From Microcoleus sp. LEGE 07076 (GTDB lineage: Bacteria; Cyanobacteriota; Cyanobacteriia; Cyanobacteriales; Microcoleaceae): a stretch of DNA of 42,642 nucleotides. Positions 33,778 through 42,099 of the stretch are shown piece after piece (position 1 is the first letter of the stretch; the number at the start of each line of letters is the position of its first letter). The DNA is taken from the NCBI RefSeq assembly GCF_015207455.1, contig NZ_JADEWV010000034.1:1-42642 (forward strand). The letters run 5' to 3'. The notes beneath the pieces were generated by a model. That model was not told the origin of the DNA. It did not search any database and was given only the letters and a program-made list of their open reading frames with translations. The translations under genes were made by a program, and so were the position numbers.

Positions 33778-35040
33778 ATGAATACTTCGGAACCTAATGT
33801 TAAACGTTTTCCCTGTCCTAGCTGCGGCGCTTATTTAGAGTTCAACCCCCAAGCAGGAAAACTCAAGTGCGGTTACTGCGGCTGGGAAGATGCAATTCCC
33901 CAAACTGCGGAAGAAGTAAAGGAGAATTCCTACGAACAATATCTCCAAGTCGATCGCACAACGCTGACAACTTTATCCACAACAGCCCTGGAAGTAAAAT
34001 GCAATGATTGCGGAGCAAGTGTTACTTTTGAACCGCCGAAAGTAGCGGGTAAATGCCCATTTTGTGCTTCTCCAATTGTGACGCAACCTGTAAAAGCCAG
34101 CCCTGGCGTGCAGCCAGAGGGAATTGTACCCTTTGAAATTACTGATAAACAGGCCAGACAAAGCATTCAGAAGTGGCTCAGCAACCGCTGGTTTGCTCCT
34201 TCTGCTTTGAAATCCCTGGCGCAGCAGGAGAAAATTCAAGGGGTTTATTTGCCGTTTTGGACTTACGACTGTTATACGCTGAGTTACTATCAGGGAGCTC
34301 GCGGAGAGCATTACTACGTGACTGAGACTTATACAGAAACTAATGCTAACGGCGAAACTGAAACTAAAACTCGCCAAGTCCAACATACCAGGTGGTGGCC
34401 TGTTGCTGGCAGAGTCGATCGTCCTTTCGATGATATTCTAATTCCCGCCACAACTTCAGTCGATCGCCCGCGTCTGGATGCACTGGAACCTTGGCATCTC
34501 AACCAGTCCCTGCGCGCTTACAATTCATCTTATTTAGCTGGATTTGAAGCGCAGCGATCGCAACTTTCTCTTTCTCAAGGATTTGAATCTGCTAAAAATG
34601 TCATGGCGGGTACTATTCACTTCGATGTTTGTAGAGACATCGGCGGCGACGTGCAGCAGGTTCACAGCATTTCTACAGATTACAATGCTATCACTTTTAA
34701 GCATATTTTGCTACCTGTGTGGCTGTGTGCCTATCGCTATCAAAACCAGCGATATCAGGTAATGGTTAATGCACGCACCGCCGAAGTTCAAGGCGAACGT
34801 CCCTACAGTGTTTTGAAGATTGCTGCTGCTGTGGTTAGCGGTGTCGTGCTTGCGGGTGCGATCTACCTATTGTTTACTGGTAATTGGAAATACATCCGTT
34901 TTCCCGGTTTGCCTCAACCCGAACCCCAACCAACTTCCCTACCTGTACCGCGCCAAACTTTACCGCCAGTTTCTATTCCCTCTACCGCACCTGTACCGAA
35001 CAAAAAATTACCGCCAGCACCTGTCCCCTATTCTAATTAA
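33778..35040 (+). CDS. Zinc-ribbon membrane protein (YdjG-like)
   Basis: 420 aa. Two zinc ribbons at the N-terminus: Cys13/16 with Cys31/34 (CPSC...CGYC) and Cys75/78 with Cys93/96 (CNDC...CPFC). A beta-rich middle follows, with a WTYDCYTLSYYQGARGEHYY segment. There is one transmembrane helix at about 349-369 and a Pro-rich tail (370-420) outside it. The layout matches TFIIB-type zinc-ribbon proteins such as Bacillus YdjG, which tie PspA-type stress proteins to the membrane. It follows the SPFH-GYF gene on the same strand. Metal binding is likely; function here is inferred. Confidence 0.82.
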   Translation: MNTSEPNVKRFPCPSCGAYLEFNPQAGKLKCGYCGWEDAIPQTAEEVKENSYEQYLQVDRTTLTTLSTTALEVKCNDCGASVTFEPPKVAGKCPFCASPIVTQPVKASPGVQPEGIVPFEITDKQARQSIQKWLSNRWFAPSALKSLAQQEKIQGVYLPFWTYDCYTLSYYQGARGEHYYVTETYTETNANGETETKTRQVQHTRWWPVAGRVDRPFDDILIPATTSVDRPRLDALEPWHLNQSLRAYNSSYLAGFEAQRSQLSLSQGFESAKNVMAGTIHFDVCRDIGGDVQQVHSISTDYNAITFKHILLPVWLCAYRYQNQRYQVMVNARTAEVQGERPYSVLKIAAAVVSGVVLAGAIYLLFTGNWKYIRFPGLPQPEPQPTSLPVPRQTLPPVSIPSTAPVPNKKLPPAPVPYSN

Positions 35041-35141
35041 TTAATTGATTGTTTATTAAACCTATCGAATAATTATTGTGGAATAGGCATCCGGCCTGTT
35101 CAAAACTTGGGATTAGTGGCGCGCGGCGTAGGTTTTTGTCA

Positions 35142-35179
35142 AGAAACCAGGTTAATTTGATTTTTACTGCCTCCTGGAA
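35142..35179. repeat. Dispersed intergenic motif, copy 2
   Basis: AGAAACCAGGTTAATTTG then TGCCTCCTGGAAT is the partner of 2152-2188. It is part of a 708-bp gene-free stretch (35041-35748) rich in hairpins. Confidence 0.55.
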
Positions 35180-35386
35180 TGTAGTTCATTCTTGATTTTT
35201 TATTTGAACTGACACTTGTCTTGAGTTAACAAGGTATTTAACCAGTTCGAGGCGGCTCAAATTTAAGACTTATAATTGCTGAAGCCGTTGAAGGGAGAAG
35301 TAAACGGTTGATTTTTAAGATCAAATATTATCGAATTTATTAACCAGTAACAATAAAGGCGATCGAGATATTTACAGCTCATTCTC

Positions 35387-35479
35387 TTGTAGGGGCAGCA
35401 AAGAGTGGCTGCCCCAAAGTCTGAAATGACCGAAAATGGTTGGTGGGGCGGGTACGCACTCTTTGCGCTACCCCTACAA
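35387..35479. repeat. TTGTAGGGGCAGCAAAGAGTG inverted-repeat element
   Basis: The left arm is at 35387-35407 and the right arm (CACTCTTTGCGCTACCCCTA) at 35457-35479. They pair except for one mismatch and a 2-nt bulge. Inner GGCTGCCCCA/TGGGGCGGG adds pairing. A degenerate relative (GTAGGG...GTAGGCACTC) is near 39016-39060. Probably a dispersed structured repeat. Confidence 0.6.
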
Positions 35480-35530
35480 AGCCCTCATTTTTTGGAGAAT
35501 GAAACCGCCCTGGGGGATTGGGGGATCTAG

Positions 35531-35572
35531 ACTTAACTTCAAACAACAGAAACTGTCTGTTTGAAGTTAAGT
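35531..35572. terminator. Perfect 15-bp hairpin ACTTAACTTCAAACA
   Basis: The arms at 35531-35545 and 35558-35572 are exact complements with a 12-nt loop, followed by TTTTG. It may terminate transcription from the zinc-ribbon gene or from an upstream repeat, although it is about 500 nt past that gene. Confidence 0.5.
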
Positions 35573-35626
35573 TTTGACCAACGTTTTGTTGCATGAACGA
35601 TCGCACTCCCTACAAAATAATATTCC

Positions 35627-35672
35627 AAATATGACTTTTATGAACTTAATTAATGAATTTAATGAATTGACG
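35627..35672 (+). promoter_or_regulatory. Shared upstream element, copy 1 (before flotillin gene)
   Basis: AAATATGACTTTTATGAA followed by TTAATTAATGAATTTAATGA, close to 38161-38205, with about six differences including a 1-nt gap. Copy 1 lies ~120 nt before the flotillin start and copy 2 ~105 nt before the two-TM gene start. The similar placement suggests a shared promoter or operator rather than a random repeat. Confidence 0.5.
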
Positions 35673-35748
35673 TTAAAAAAAATTAGTTGAATACTTATCG
35701 TAGATCACAACATTTCTGTATATCGTAGCTTAAAGCAGGTTAAAAAAC

Positions 35749-37851
35749 ATGACTAAATTAGTAAGTTTGTTTCGCAAACTTTTACCCTTAGCAGTATCTT
35801 TCGCAACAACGATCGCAGTATCAGGCACTTTTGCCCCACCAACTTCAGCACAAGTCAAATCGCCACCTCCGCAACCCCAGGAAGTCCAACCAGCGCCAGA
35901 AGAAGGTTTTACCATCCCGATTTGGATCTTTCCCGTAGGCGCAATGTTCTTTGTGTTCATTTTTATTCCCAAAATTGGTTGGACTTTGGGATTAATTGCG
36001 ATCGGCGAACGAGAAGTAGGAATTGTTGTCAAGAAATTCTCCCGCAAAAACTTGCCATCCAGTAGATTGATTGCACTCGATGGTGAAGGAGGTTTGCAAG
36101 CAGATACCCTTCCTCCCGGCTGGCATTTCGGTTATTTTCCCTGGCAATATAGTGTTCGCAGAGAACCAGTTGTTGTGGTTCCTCAAGATGAAATTGGTTT
36201 GATTATTGCCAATGACGGAGCCACCATTCCTGCCGATCGCATTTTAGGCAAAGTCGTCGATTGCGACAACTTCCAAAATGCCCGCAAATTTCTCATCGAC
36301 GGTGGCGAAAAAGGACGGCAGTTAGCCATACTCACTACGGGTACTTATCGGATTAATACGGCTGTATTTGAAGTCATTACTTCAGCTAATGCTGCGGCAA
36401 AAGGTATGCAGCCGTCGGAACTTCAACTGTACAAACTTGTTCCAGATCGCGTGGGAATTGCCAACGTGCTCGACGGAATTCCGATTGATGAAGGTGAAAT
36501 TGCGGGGCCGATAATTCCCGGCCACGACAATTTCCAAAAAGCGCAATCTTTCATCAAAGGTGGCGGGCGCAGGGGCTTGCAAGAACAGGTGATTTTATCT
36601 GGTTCCTGGAACCTCAATCCCTGGTTTGTGCAAGTCGAACAGGTAAAAATGACCGAAGTGCCGATCGGCTATGTCGGCGTCGTGATTTCCTATGTGGGGC
36701 GATCGCACCAAGATGTAAGTGGCGTGGCTTTTACTCACGGAAATCTTGTCAACAAAGGCGATAAAGGCGTGTGGGTGGAACCGCTTTATCCCGGCAAACA
36801 TCCGATCAATACAAAAGTGATGAAAGTCGAACTTGTTCCTACTACCGATGTAGTTTTAAACTTCACATCGCGGTTCAGCGGCGAACACGGCTACGACTCG
36901 AAATTAAGCGCTCTCAAATTGCTTTCTTTTGACGGATTTACCTTTGATTTAGAAGTGTTTCAAATCATTCATGTCGGTACTTTGGATGCGCCGAGAGTGA
37001 TTTCGCGCCAAGGTTCGATGCAGAATCTGATCGACCAAGTGTTGCGTCCAATTGTGGGCAATTACTTTCGGAATTCGGCTCAAGAATACACGATTCTCGA
37101 CTTTTTGATCGCGCGTAGCGAACGCCAAGCAGAGGCCGCAGAACACGTCCGTCAAGCCTTGCGGGCATATGATGTGCAGGCTGTGGACACGCTGATCGGT
37201 TTGATTTCACCGCCACCAGAGTTAATGCAAACATTGACCGATCGCAAAATTGCTCAGGAACAGGAAAAAACCTACGAAGTACAGCGGATTTCAGAGTATC
37301 AGCGTCAAGAATTGGTGCGCGCAACGGCGATCGCAAATATTCAAAATCAGGTGGTGGCGGCGGAACAAGGGGTGAAAATTGCTCAATTGAGTGCAACTGC
37401 TGCGATCGAACACGCAAGCGGTGAAGCAGAAGGAATTCGGTTAATGGGACAAGCAAAAGCGGATGCTTATCAAGTTGGTGTCAACGCTCTCGGTACCCAG
37501 AGTTACACGCTGCTGCAATTGATGCAAGCTGTCTCAGATGGTAGCGTTCGCGTTGTTCCCGATGTCACAGTCAATGGTAACGGCGGTAGTGGGGGTTTGT
37601 TGGACGGTTTGATGGCAATGTTGCTGCGGAATGAAACCAGTAAACATGGAGATAATGGAGCACAATCACCTGTAATTAATGTTAAGAAATCTAAGTCTGT
37701 TGTTGTGGAACCTGTGGCCGAATCACCAGTAGCAAATGTGCATTCGGTGGAGTCGGTGGAGTCTCCTAATCATTCACCATTTCCTCAGTATGGGGTTGTT
37801 GCTGAGACTGATATTAATTGGGCATTTGGTGAATTGTCTGACGATATTTAA
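35749..37851 (+). CDS. Flotillin-like SPFH membrane protein
   Basis: 700 aa. A signal-like hydrophobic segment (10-35, ending TSAQ), a Pro-rich stretch (38-50) and a second long hydrophobic region (56-86, IPIWIFPVGAMFFVFIFIPKI) anchor the N-terminus. SPFH/band-7 sequence runs from GEREVGIVVKKFS to about 480. A heptad-rich Ala/Glu/Gln region (about 500-585, EYQRQELVRATAIANIQNQV) is the flotillin coiled coil. The C-terminal ~120 residues are disordered and Ser/Val/Pro-rich. Flotillins oligomerise in membrane microdomains. The reading frame is intact. A weak Shine-Dalgarno (GCAGG) precedes the ATG. Confidence 0.88.
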   Translation: MTKLVSLFRKLLPLAVSFATTIAVSGTFAPPTSAQVKSPPPQPQEVQPAPEEGFTIPIWIFPVGAMFFVFIFIPKIGWTLGLIAIGEREVGIVVKKFSRKNLPSSRLIALDGEGGLQADTLPPGWHFGYFPWQYSVRREPVVVVPQDEIGLIIANDGATIPADRILGKVVDCDNFQNARKFLIDGGEKGRQLAILTTGTYRINTAVFEVITSANAAAKGMQPSELQLYKLVPDRVGIANVLDGIPIDEGEIAGPIIPGHDNFQKAQSFIKGGGRRGLQEQVILSGSWNLNPWFVQVEQVKMTEVPIGYVGVVISYVGRSHQDVSGVAFTHGNLVNKGDKGVWVEPLYPGKHPINTKVMKVELVPTTDVVLNFTSRFSGEHGYDSKLSALKLLSFDGFTFDLEVFQIIHVGTLDAPRVISRQGSMQNLIDQVLRPIVGNYFRNSAQEYTILDFLIARSERQAEAAEHVRQALRAYDVQAVDTLIGLISPPPELMQTLTDRKIAQEQEKTYEVQRISEYQRQELVRATAIANIQNQVVAAEQGVKIAQLSATAAIEHASGEAEGIRLMGQAKADAYQVGVNALGTQSYTLLQLMQAVSDGSVRVVPDVTVNGNGGSGGLLDGLMAMLLRNETSKHGDNGAQSPVINVKKSKSVVVEPVAESPVANVHSVESVESPNHSPFPQYGVVAETDINWAFGELSDDI

Positions 37852-37941
37852 GCACAGGTCATTGGTGTCAACGTAAGCTGTCAGTCCGCCAATTCTGCCA
37901 GTCTGCCCGCCATTCCAACCGGGAATGAATTCCCCTCTTAT

Positions 37942-38029
37942 AGCTAAACTCCTCTTGCATAGGACTAATGAGTTCTTCAGTCTTATGCAAGAGGAGTTTA
38001 GCTTTGAGGCAGGGGTTTAAACCCCTGCC
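37942..38029. terminator. Two adjacent strong hairpins after the flotillin gene
   Basis: The first has 25-nt arms at 37942-37966 and 37979-38003 with one mismatch and a 12-nt loop (AGCTAAACTCCTCTTGCAT). It is followed by a perfect 22-bp palindrome at 38008-38029 centred on GGGTTTAAACCC. They end the flotillin transcript or are cyanobacterial interspersed repeats; no U tract follows. Confidence 0.6.
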
Positions 38030-38129
38030 GGACTATTACCATTGCAATCTTTGACTAACATGACAAATCTCTCCTTGTCTTCTAAAAATTGATCTTTCAG
38101 CAAACAGCAAAATTTGATTAAACTCCTGT

Positions 38130-38152
38130 GGGGTGGGCATCTTGCCCGCCCC
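38130..38152. repeat. GGGGTGGGCA hairpin
   Basis: GGGGTGGGCA (38130-38139) pairs with TGCCCGCCCC (38143-38152) with one G:T pair and a 3-nt loop. This GGTGGGCATCTTGCCCGCC form is widespread between genes in filamentous cyanobacteria. Confidence 0.6.
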
Positions 38153-38160
38153 AAACATCA

Positions 38161-38205
38161 AAATATGACTTTTATGAATTTAAACTAATGAATTTATGAA
38201 TTGAC
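38161..38205 (+). promoter_or_regulatory. Shared upstream element, copy 2 (before two-TM gene)
   Basis: AAATATGACTTTTATGAATT then AACTAATGAATTTATGAATT is the relative of 35627-35672 and lies about 105 nt before the ATG at 38268. It is the last recognisable sequence before an AT-rich leader. See copy 1. Confidence 0.5.
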
Positions 38206-38267
38206 TTGCATAATTAAATAATGGATTATCTTAACAATACCCATTTAATTAGAGCAAAGATAAAGTC

Positions 38268-38996
38268 ATGAAACCAACATCAAAAAAGCTGGAAATGCAA
38301 GAAAAATCTGCTTTTAGGATGCACCTAATTGTTGGGGGAAGCTTTTTCATGTTTGGTTGGTTTTCCGGCAGTTTGTTGAATTTATTTACTTTAATTGGTT
38401 TGCTTGTGGTGATTTTTGCACAGATTGAAACCGTTACATTTGATAAAGACCTCGGTTATCTGATTTTCAAGCACCAACAACCGTTTATTTGCAAAACAAA
38501 AATTATCAAACACCTGCTGCAAGATATTTCAGGTGTGGAAATACAAAAGTTAGAGGATAGCGAAAGTATTAAGTATCGCGTCTGTCTCGTGCTATTTTCA
38601 GGAAAGCGGTGCGTTGCTCTAACTTCATACTTCAGCACTGATTTTGCAGACAAGCAGAAAACAGCCGAAGTCATTGCAACGTTTCTGAATATTAAAAATT
38701 ACGGTCTTGAAGGCTTTCCCAGGCAGCCAACTCTCAGCGAAGAAATGCAGTGGGAGACGGTAGAGGAGGAAATTGTCCACTGGGAATCTGCGATCGCAAC
38801 TGATTCAAATGATGCTGATGCCCGCGTGAAATTGGCATTTGCTTTGTTAAAAAAAGACGAAATCAAAAACAAAGAACAAGCAATTGCCTACCTTAAACAG
38901 GCGGAGAACGTGTTAAAAAGTCAAGGCTATCACGACGATGCAATGTATGTAGCCCAGATTTGGGGAACTATCTGGTGGAGGCTGCTTAAAACTTGA
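38268..38996 (+). CDS. Two-TM protein of unknown function with possible TPR-like tail
   Basis: 242 aa. Two close transmembrane helices (about 18-34 and 35-52) form a hairpin. A beta-rich middle follows (60-140, VTFDKDLGYLIFKHQQPFI...ISGVEIQKLED...RVCLVLFSG) that resembles a bacterial PH-like domain by eye. The C-terminus (150-240) has a helix-turn-helix repeat look with WESAIATDSNDADARVKLAF and QAIAYLKQAENVL, as in TPR proteins. No close family is recognised. It shares an upstream element with the flotillin gene and may work with it. Topology and domain calls are tentative. Confidence 0.7.
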   Translation: MKPTSKKLEMQEKSAFRMHLIVGGSFFMFGWFSGSLLNLFTLIGLLVVIFAQIETVTFDKDLGYLIFKHQQPFICKTKIIKHLLQDISGVEIQKLEDSESIKYRVCLVLFSGKRCVALTSYFSTDFADKQKTAEVIATFLNIKNYGLEGFPRQPTLSEEMQWETVEEEIVHWESAIATDSNDADARVKLAFALLKKDEIKNKEQAIAYLKQAENVLKSQGYHDDAMYVAQIWGTIWWRLLKT

Positions 38997-39165
38997 ATAT
39001 TTTGCGTTTCAGTTGTAGGGAAAATCCCCCCGTGGTTGCCCCGATCGAGGGTAGGCACTCTTAGCAATACCTACAAATTTTGTGAATAATTTAGGATTGC
39101 TATAGGTTGAAATAGCAAGATTTTCAGATACAATAAAATGAGTAGATTAAGAGAGAGCGTTGTGT

Positions 39166-39744
39166 ATGATCGCGCAAGTTGAAACCAAAACCTACACGGC
39201 CCAGGAATATCTAGAATTGGAAGTTAATTCTCTGGAGCGGCATGAATTTATCAATGGGCAGATTGTTCTGATGGCCGGCGGCGCACGGAATCACAATGAA
39301 ATCACGAGCATCTTAAACGCTATTTTGAGGGTGAGTCTCAAGGGTAAACCTTACAGTATTTTTGCATCGGATCAGCGGCTTTGGGTTAGCCAACTTAATA
39401 ATTATACTTATCCAGATGTGATGGTGGTAGCGAAACCAGTCGAACTCCAATCTGGACGCACTGATACAATTACCAATCCTGTGTTCATTGCTGAGGTACT
39501 ATCTAAGGGTACTAGAGCTTACGATCGAGATGAAAAGTTTGCCGCTTATCGCAGTATTCCCAGTTTCCAAGAATATTTATTGATCGACCAATATCGGCTG
39601 CATGTGGAACAATATTCCAAAACTGATGCGAATAAGTGGATTTTTTCGGAATATGGTGTTATGGGCGATCGGCTGATGTTAACGTCTGTTTCTGTAGAGA
39701 TTTTGCTGGCAGATTTGTATGAGAATATTGAATTTAGTGAATAA
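39166..39744 (+). CDS. Uma2/DUF820 family protein
   Basis: 192 aa, a third Uma2 gene but of the classic short type, unlike the duplicated pair. Motifs: TAQEYLELE, LERHEFINGQIVLMAGG, YTYPDVMVVAKP (PD), NPVFIAEVLSKGTRAYDRDEKFAAYRSIPS (E-x-L..D..K) and EYLLIDQ. This preserves the PD-(D/E)xK nuclease-like core. The start ATG 39166 is chosen for GAGAGAG at 39151-39157; two codons more are possible. A -10-like TACAAT lies at 39129-39134. It stands 72 nt before the restriction-modification pair. Role unknown. Confidence 0.88.
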   Translation: MIAQVETKTYTAQEYLELEVNSLERHEFINGQIVLMAGGARNHNEITSILNAILRVSLKGKPYSIFASDQRLWVSQLNNYTYPDVMVVAKPVELQSGRTDTITNPVFIAEVLSKGTRAYDRDEKFAAYRSIPSFQEYLLIDQYRLHVEQYSKTDANKWIFSEYGVMGDRLMLTSVSVEILLADLYENIEFSE

Positions 39745-39789
39745 GACGAAAAGTGCGATCGGGATTAGGGTAAAATGTAGTAGTTATTT

Positions 39790-39808
39790 ATGAGAGTATT
39801 CAACTCAT
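39790..39808 (+). promoter_or_regulatory. ATGAG-N9-CTCAT inverted repeat upstream of the methyltransferase
   Basis: Short palindrome directly before the methyltransferase gene, overlapping its likely leader and followed by GAGG 6 nt before the ATG. It could be a self-regulatory operator, as some restriction-modification systems have; no controller gene is visible, so this is speculative. Confidence 0.3.
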
Positions 39809-39816
39809 GAGGCTCA

Positions 39817-41130
39817 ATGACTAAACCTGTTCAACTTCGGCTTTTCGACTCAATACCTGAATCCCACGAAAATACTCAATCGAGGATTATCAAAGAGAGG
39901 ACAGGAACTTTTACCGATAATATGAAATTGCCTATCCATCGGTGGTTTCGCTATTCTGCGGGATTCTCAGCAGCTTGGGTAGAAAAAGTTATTACAGAGT
40001 TAGAACCTCAAACTATCCTCGATCCATTTGCAGGATCTGGCACTGTTTGCGTCGCTGCTGATAAGCTTGGGGTAAATTCTTACGGTATTGAAGCGCATCC
40101 TTTCGTTTATAAGCTTGCCAAAGGAAAACTCGCCTGGATGGTAAATATTCCTGAATTTTTGGCAACAGTTAATGAAATCAAGCATTTTGCTGCAAGTCTT
40201 CAACAAAAGCTGCCAGAAAAAATTCCAGAATTGCTAAGCAAATGCTACACAGATGAGGCTTTAGTAGACCTTTTCAAAATCAGACAAGCTTATTTTGAAA
40301 TAGCCCCTTCTCTATCTGAAGAATTGCAGTCTCTGATTTTTCTGGCTATTTGTGCCATTCTACGTCCATCCAGTCATGTCGGTACTGCACAGTGGCAATA
40401 TATTCTCCCTAACAAACGCAAAGCTAAGACTTGTGAACCATTCGAGGCGCTAGAAAAGCAGGTTGCTATGATGCAAGAAGATATGTATCAAATGCAATTT
40501 ATCACTAGATCGAGTCAAGCCACTTTGATTAAAGAAGATGCTAGAAACTTAAACAGCATTCCCGATCATTCAATAGATTTAGTGATTACTTCTCCTCCTT
40601 ATGCCAACAACTATGATTATGCAGATGCTACACGTCTTGAAATGACCTTCTGGGGCGAAGTTAATTCTTGGAGTGATTTACATGAGACAGTTCGTAAATT
40701 TCTCATCCGTTCAAATTCACAGCACGTTTCCAAAGAGCGAGTTAGTTTGGATACTCTGATGGCTGAATCGATTATTGATGCGATTCGAGACGAGTTACTT
40801 CCTATTTGTCAAGAAATGGAAAGGATTCGCGGAACCAAGAGTGGCAATAAGGCATATCACACAATGATTGCTGCTTATTTTACAGATATGGGATTTGTAT
40901 TTAAGGCACTTCGTCGAGTTGCAGCATCTGATGCCAAAATTTGCTTTGTAATCGGAGATTCAGCTCCCTATGGAGTGTATGTTCCTGTTGAGCAGTGGCT
41001 CGGTAAACTGGCTATTTCAGCAGGGTTTAATTCATGGAATTTTGAGCATATTAGAGAGCGTAATATCAAGTGGAAAAATAGAAAACATAGTGTCCCACTA
41101 CATGAAGGACGACTTTGGATAGAAGGTTAA
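39817..41130 (+). CDS. Type II DNA methyltransferase (amino-methyltransferase)
   Basis: 437 aa. The S-adenosylmethionine motif I, LDPFAGSGT, is at 68-76 and the catalytic motif IV, TSPPYANNYDY, starts at 258. The motif order I then IV, with about 180 residues between, is alpha-like, while the TSPPY sequence suits N4-cytosine or N6-adenine methylation. An N-terminal TGTFTDNMKLPIHRWFRYSAGFS and a C-terminal AYHTMIAAYFTDMGFVFKAL...VIGDSAPYG complete it. The specificity is not predictable from sequence. The restriction enzyme gene follows after 3 nt. Methylation protects the host from that enzyme. Confidence 0.9.
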   Translation: MTKPVQLRLFDSIPESHENTQSRIIKERTGTFTDNMKLPIHRWFRYSAGFSAAWVEKVITELEPQTILDPFAGSGTVCVAADKLGVNSYGIEAHPFVYKLAKGKLAWMVNIPEFLATVNEIKHFAASLQQKLPEKIPELLSKCYTDEALVDLFKIRQAYFEIAPSLSEELQSLIFLAICAILRPSSHVGTAQWQYILPNKRKAKTCEPFEALEKQVAMMQEDMYQMQFITRSSQATLIKEDARNLNSIPDHSIDLVITSPPYANNYDYADATRLEMTFWGEVNSWSDLHETVRKFLIRSNSQHVSKERVSLDTLMAESIIDAIRDELLPICQEMERIRGTKSGNKAYHTMIAAYFTDMGFVFKALRRVAASDAKICFVIGDSAPYGVYVPVEQWLGKLAISAGFNSWNFEHIRERNIKWKNRKHSVPLHEGRLWIEG

Positions 41131-41133
41131 TTT

Positions 41134-42012
41134 ATGGCAGAACCCTCATCACACAAATTTGGGCAAGAACTAGGCAAACTTATTGAAGATATCGTACTTA
41201 ACGATATTCTCAAGCCCCGGCTATTACAGTTTGTACAAAGCAAAAATTACTACCTCGATTGGCAGCGAACTCGTCAAGCTAGAAGTGGTAAAAAAGTTAC
41301 TTGGAAAGACAAATATGACAATAAACACGATCTAGATTTTGTAATTGAGGTCGATGGTAATGATCTCCAGCTTGGTACACCTGTGGCATTTATTGAATGT
41401 GCATGGCGTAGATATACAAAACACTCAAAAAACAAAGCTCAAGAAATCCAAGCTGCTATACTACCTATCATTGAGCTTCATAATTTGTCAGCGCCATTTT
41501 ATGGTGCGGTATTAGCTGGAGAATTCACAAAACCAGCTTTGGATCAACTTAGAAATAATGGATTTGCCATTATTTATATTTCTTATCAAAATGTGGTAGC
41601 AGCATTTAAAAAAATCAATTTGGATATTGCCTTTGATGAAACAACTCCAGATATAACCTATACCATTGCCTCAAAAAAGTTAGCTGATCTGAGTAGTTCA
41701 GATATAAAGAAGCTAGGAGAAGCTTTGATCCTAGTTTCAAAACAAGAAATCGATAGCTTTATGGATACGCTGAGAAACAGCCTTGAGCGTTATATTGCTA
41801 AAATAATTCTCATCCCGCTTTTTGGTACAAAATACGAGTTTAAGAGGATTGATGATGCACTAATAGAGCTAAATACACTTGATATCAATCGTCCAAGTGG
41901 TGAGTTTGAGAGGTTTGAAGTTATTGTTGATTACAACAATAATGATACAATTCGAGCAACTTTTCAGGACAAAAATTCGCTTGCAGCTTTCTTGAGAAAG
42001 CTGAAAAGTTGA
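41134..42012 (+). CDS. Restriction endonuclease of the type II R-M system
   Basis: 292 aa. A PD-(D/E)xK-like core is visible: HDLDFVIEVDG (Asp66 and Asp68) followed by PVAFIECAWRRYTKHSKNKAQEIQ. Glu88 sits in ECAWRR rather than the usual E-x-K, with lysines at 96 and 99 that might substitute. Partnership with the methyltransferase directly upstream is the main support for calling it the cognate restriction enzyme. Its specificity is unknown and no close family name is assigned. The frame is intact. Confidence 0.78.
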   Translation: MAEPSSHKFGQELGKLIEDIVLNDILKPRLLQFVQSKNYYLDWQRTRQARSGKKVTWKDKYDNKHDLDFVIEVDGNDLQLGTPVAFIECAWRRYTKHSKNKAQEIQAAILPIIELHNLSAPFYGAVLAGEFTKPALDQLRNNGFAIIYISYQNVVAAFKKINLDIAFDETTPDITYTIASKKLADLSSSDIKKLGEALILVSKQEIDSFMDTLRNSLERYIAKIILIPLFGTKYEFKRIDDALIELNTLDINRPSGEFERFEVIVDYNNNDTIRATFQDKNSLAAFLRKLKS

Positions 42013-42037
42013 GTTCAGCAGATTAGAGATTAATACC

Positions 42038-42070
42038 GAGAACCCGACTTCTTTAAGGAGTCGTGGTTCT
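42038..42070. terminator. Hairpin between convergent restriction enzyme and permease genes
   Basis: GAGAACCCGACT pairs with AGTCGTGGTTCT apart from a small bulge, with a TTCTTTAAGG loop. It is placed between the 3' ends of two convergent genes and is plausible as a bidirectional terminator. Confidence 0.5.
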
Positions 42071-42099
42071 AACAACGATCGCATTTATCGACTCTTGCC

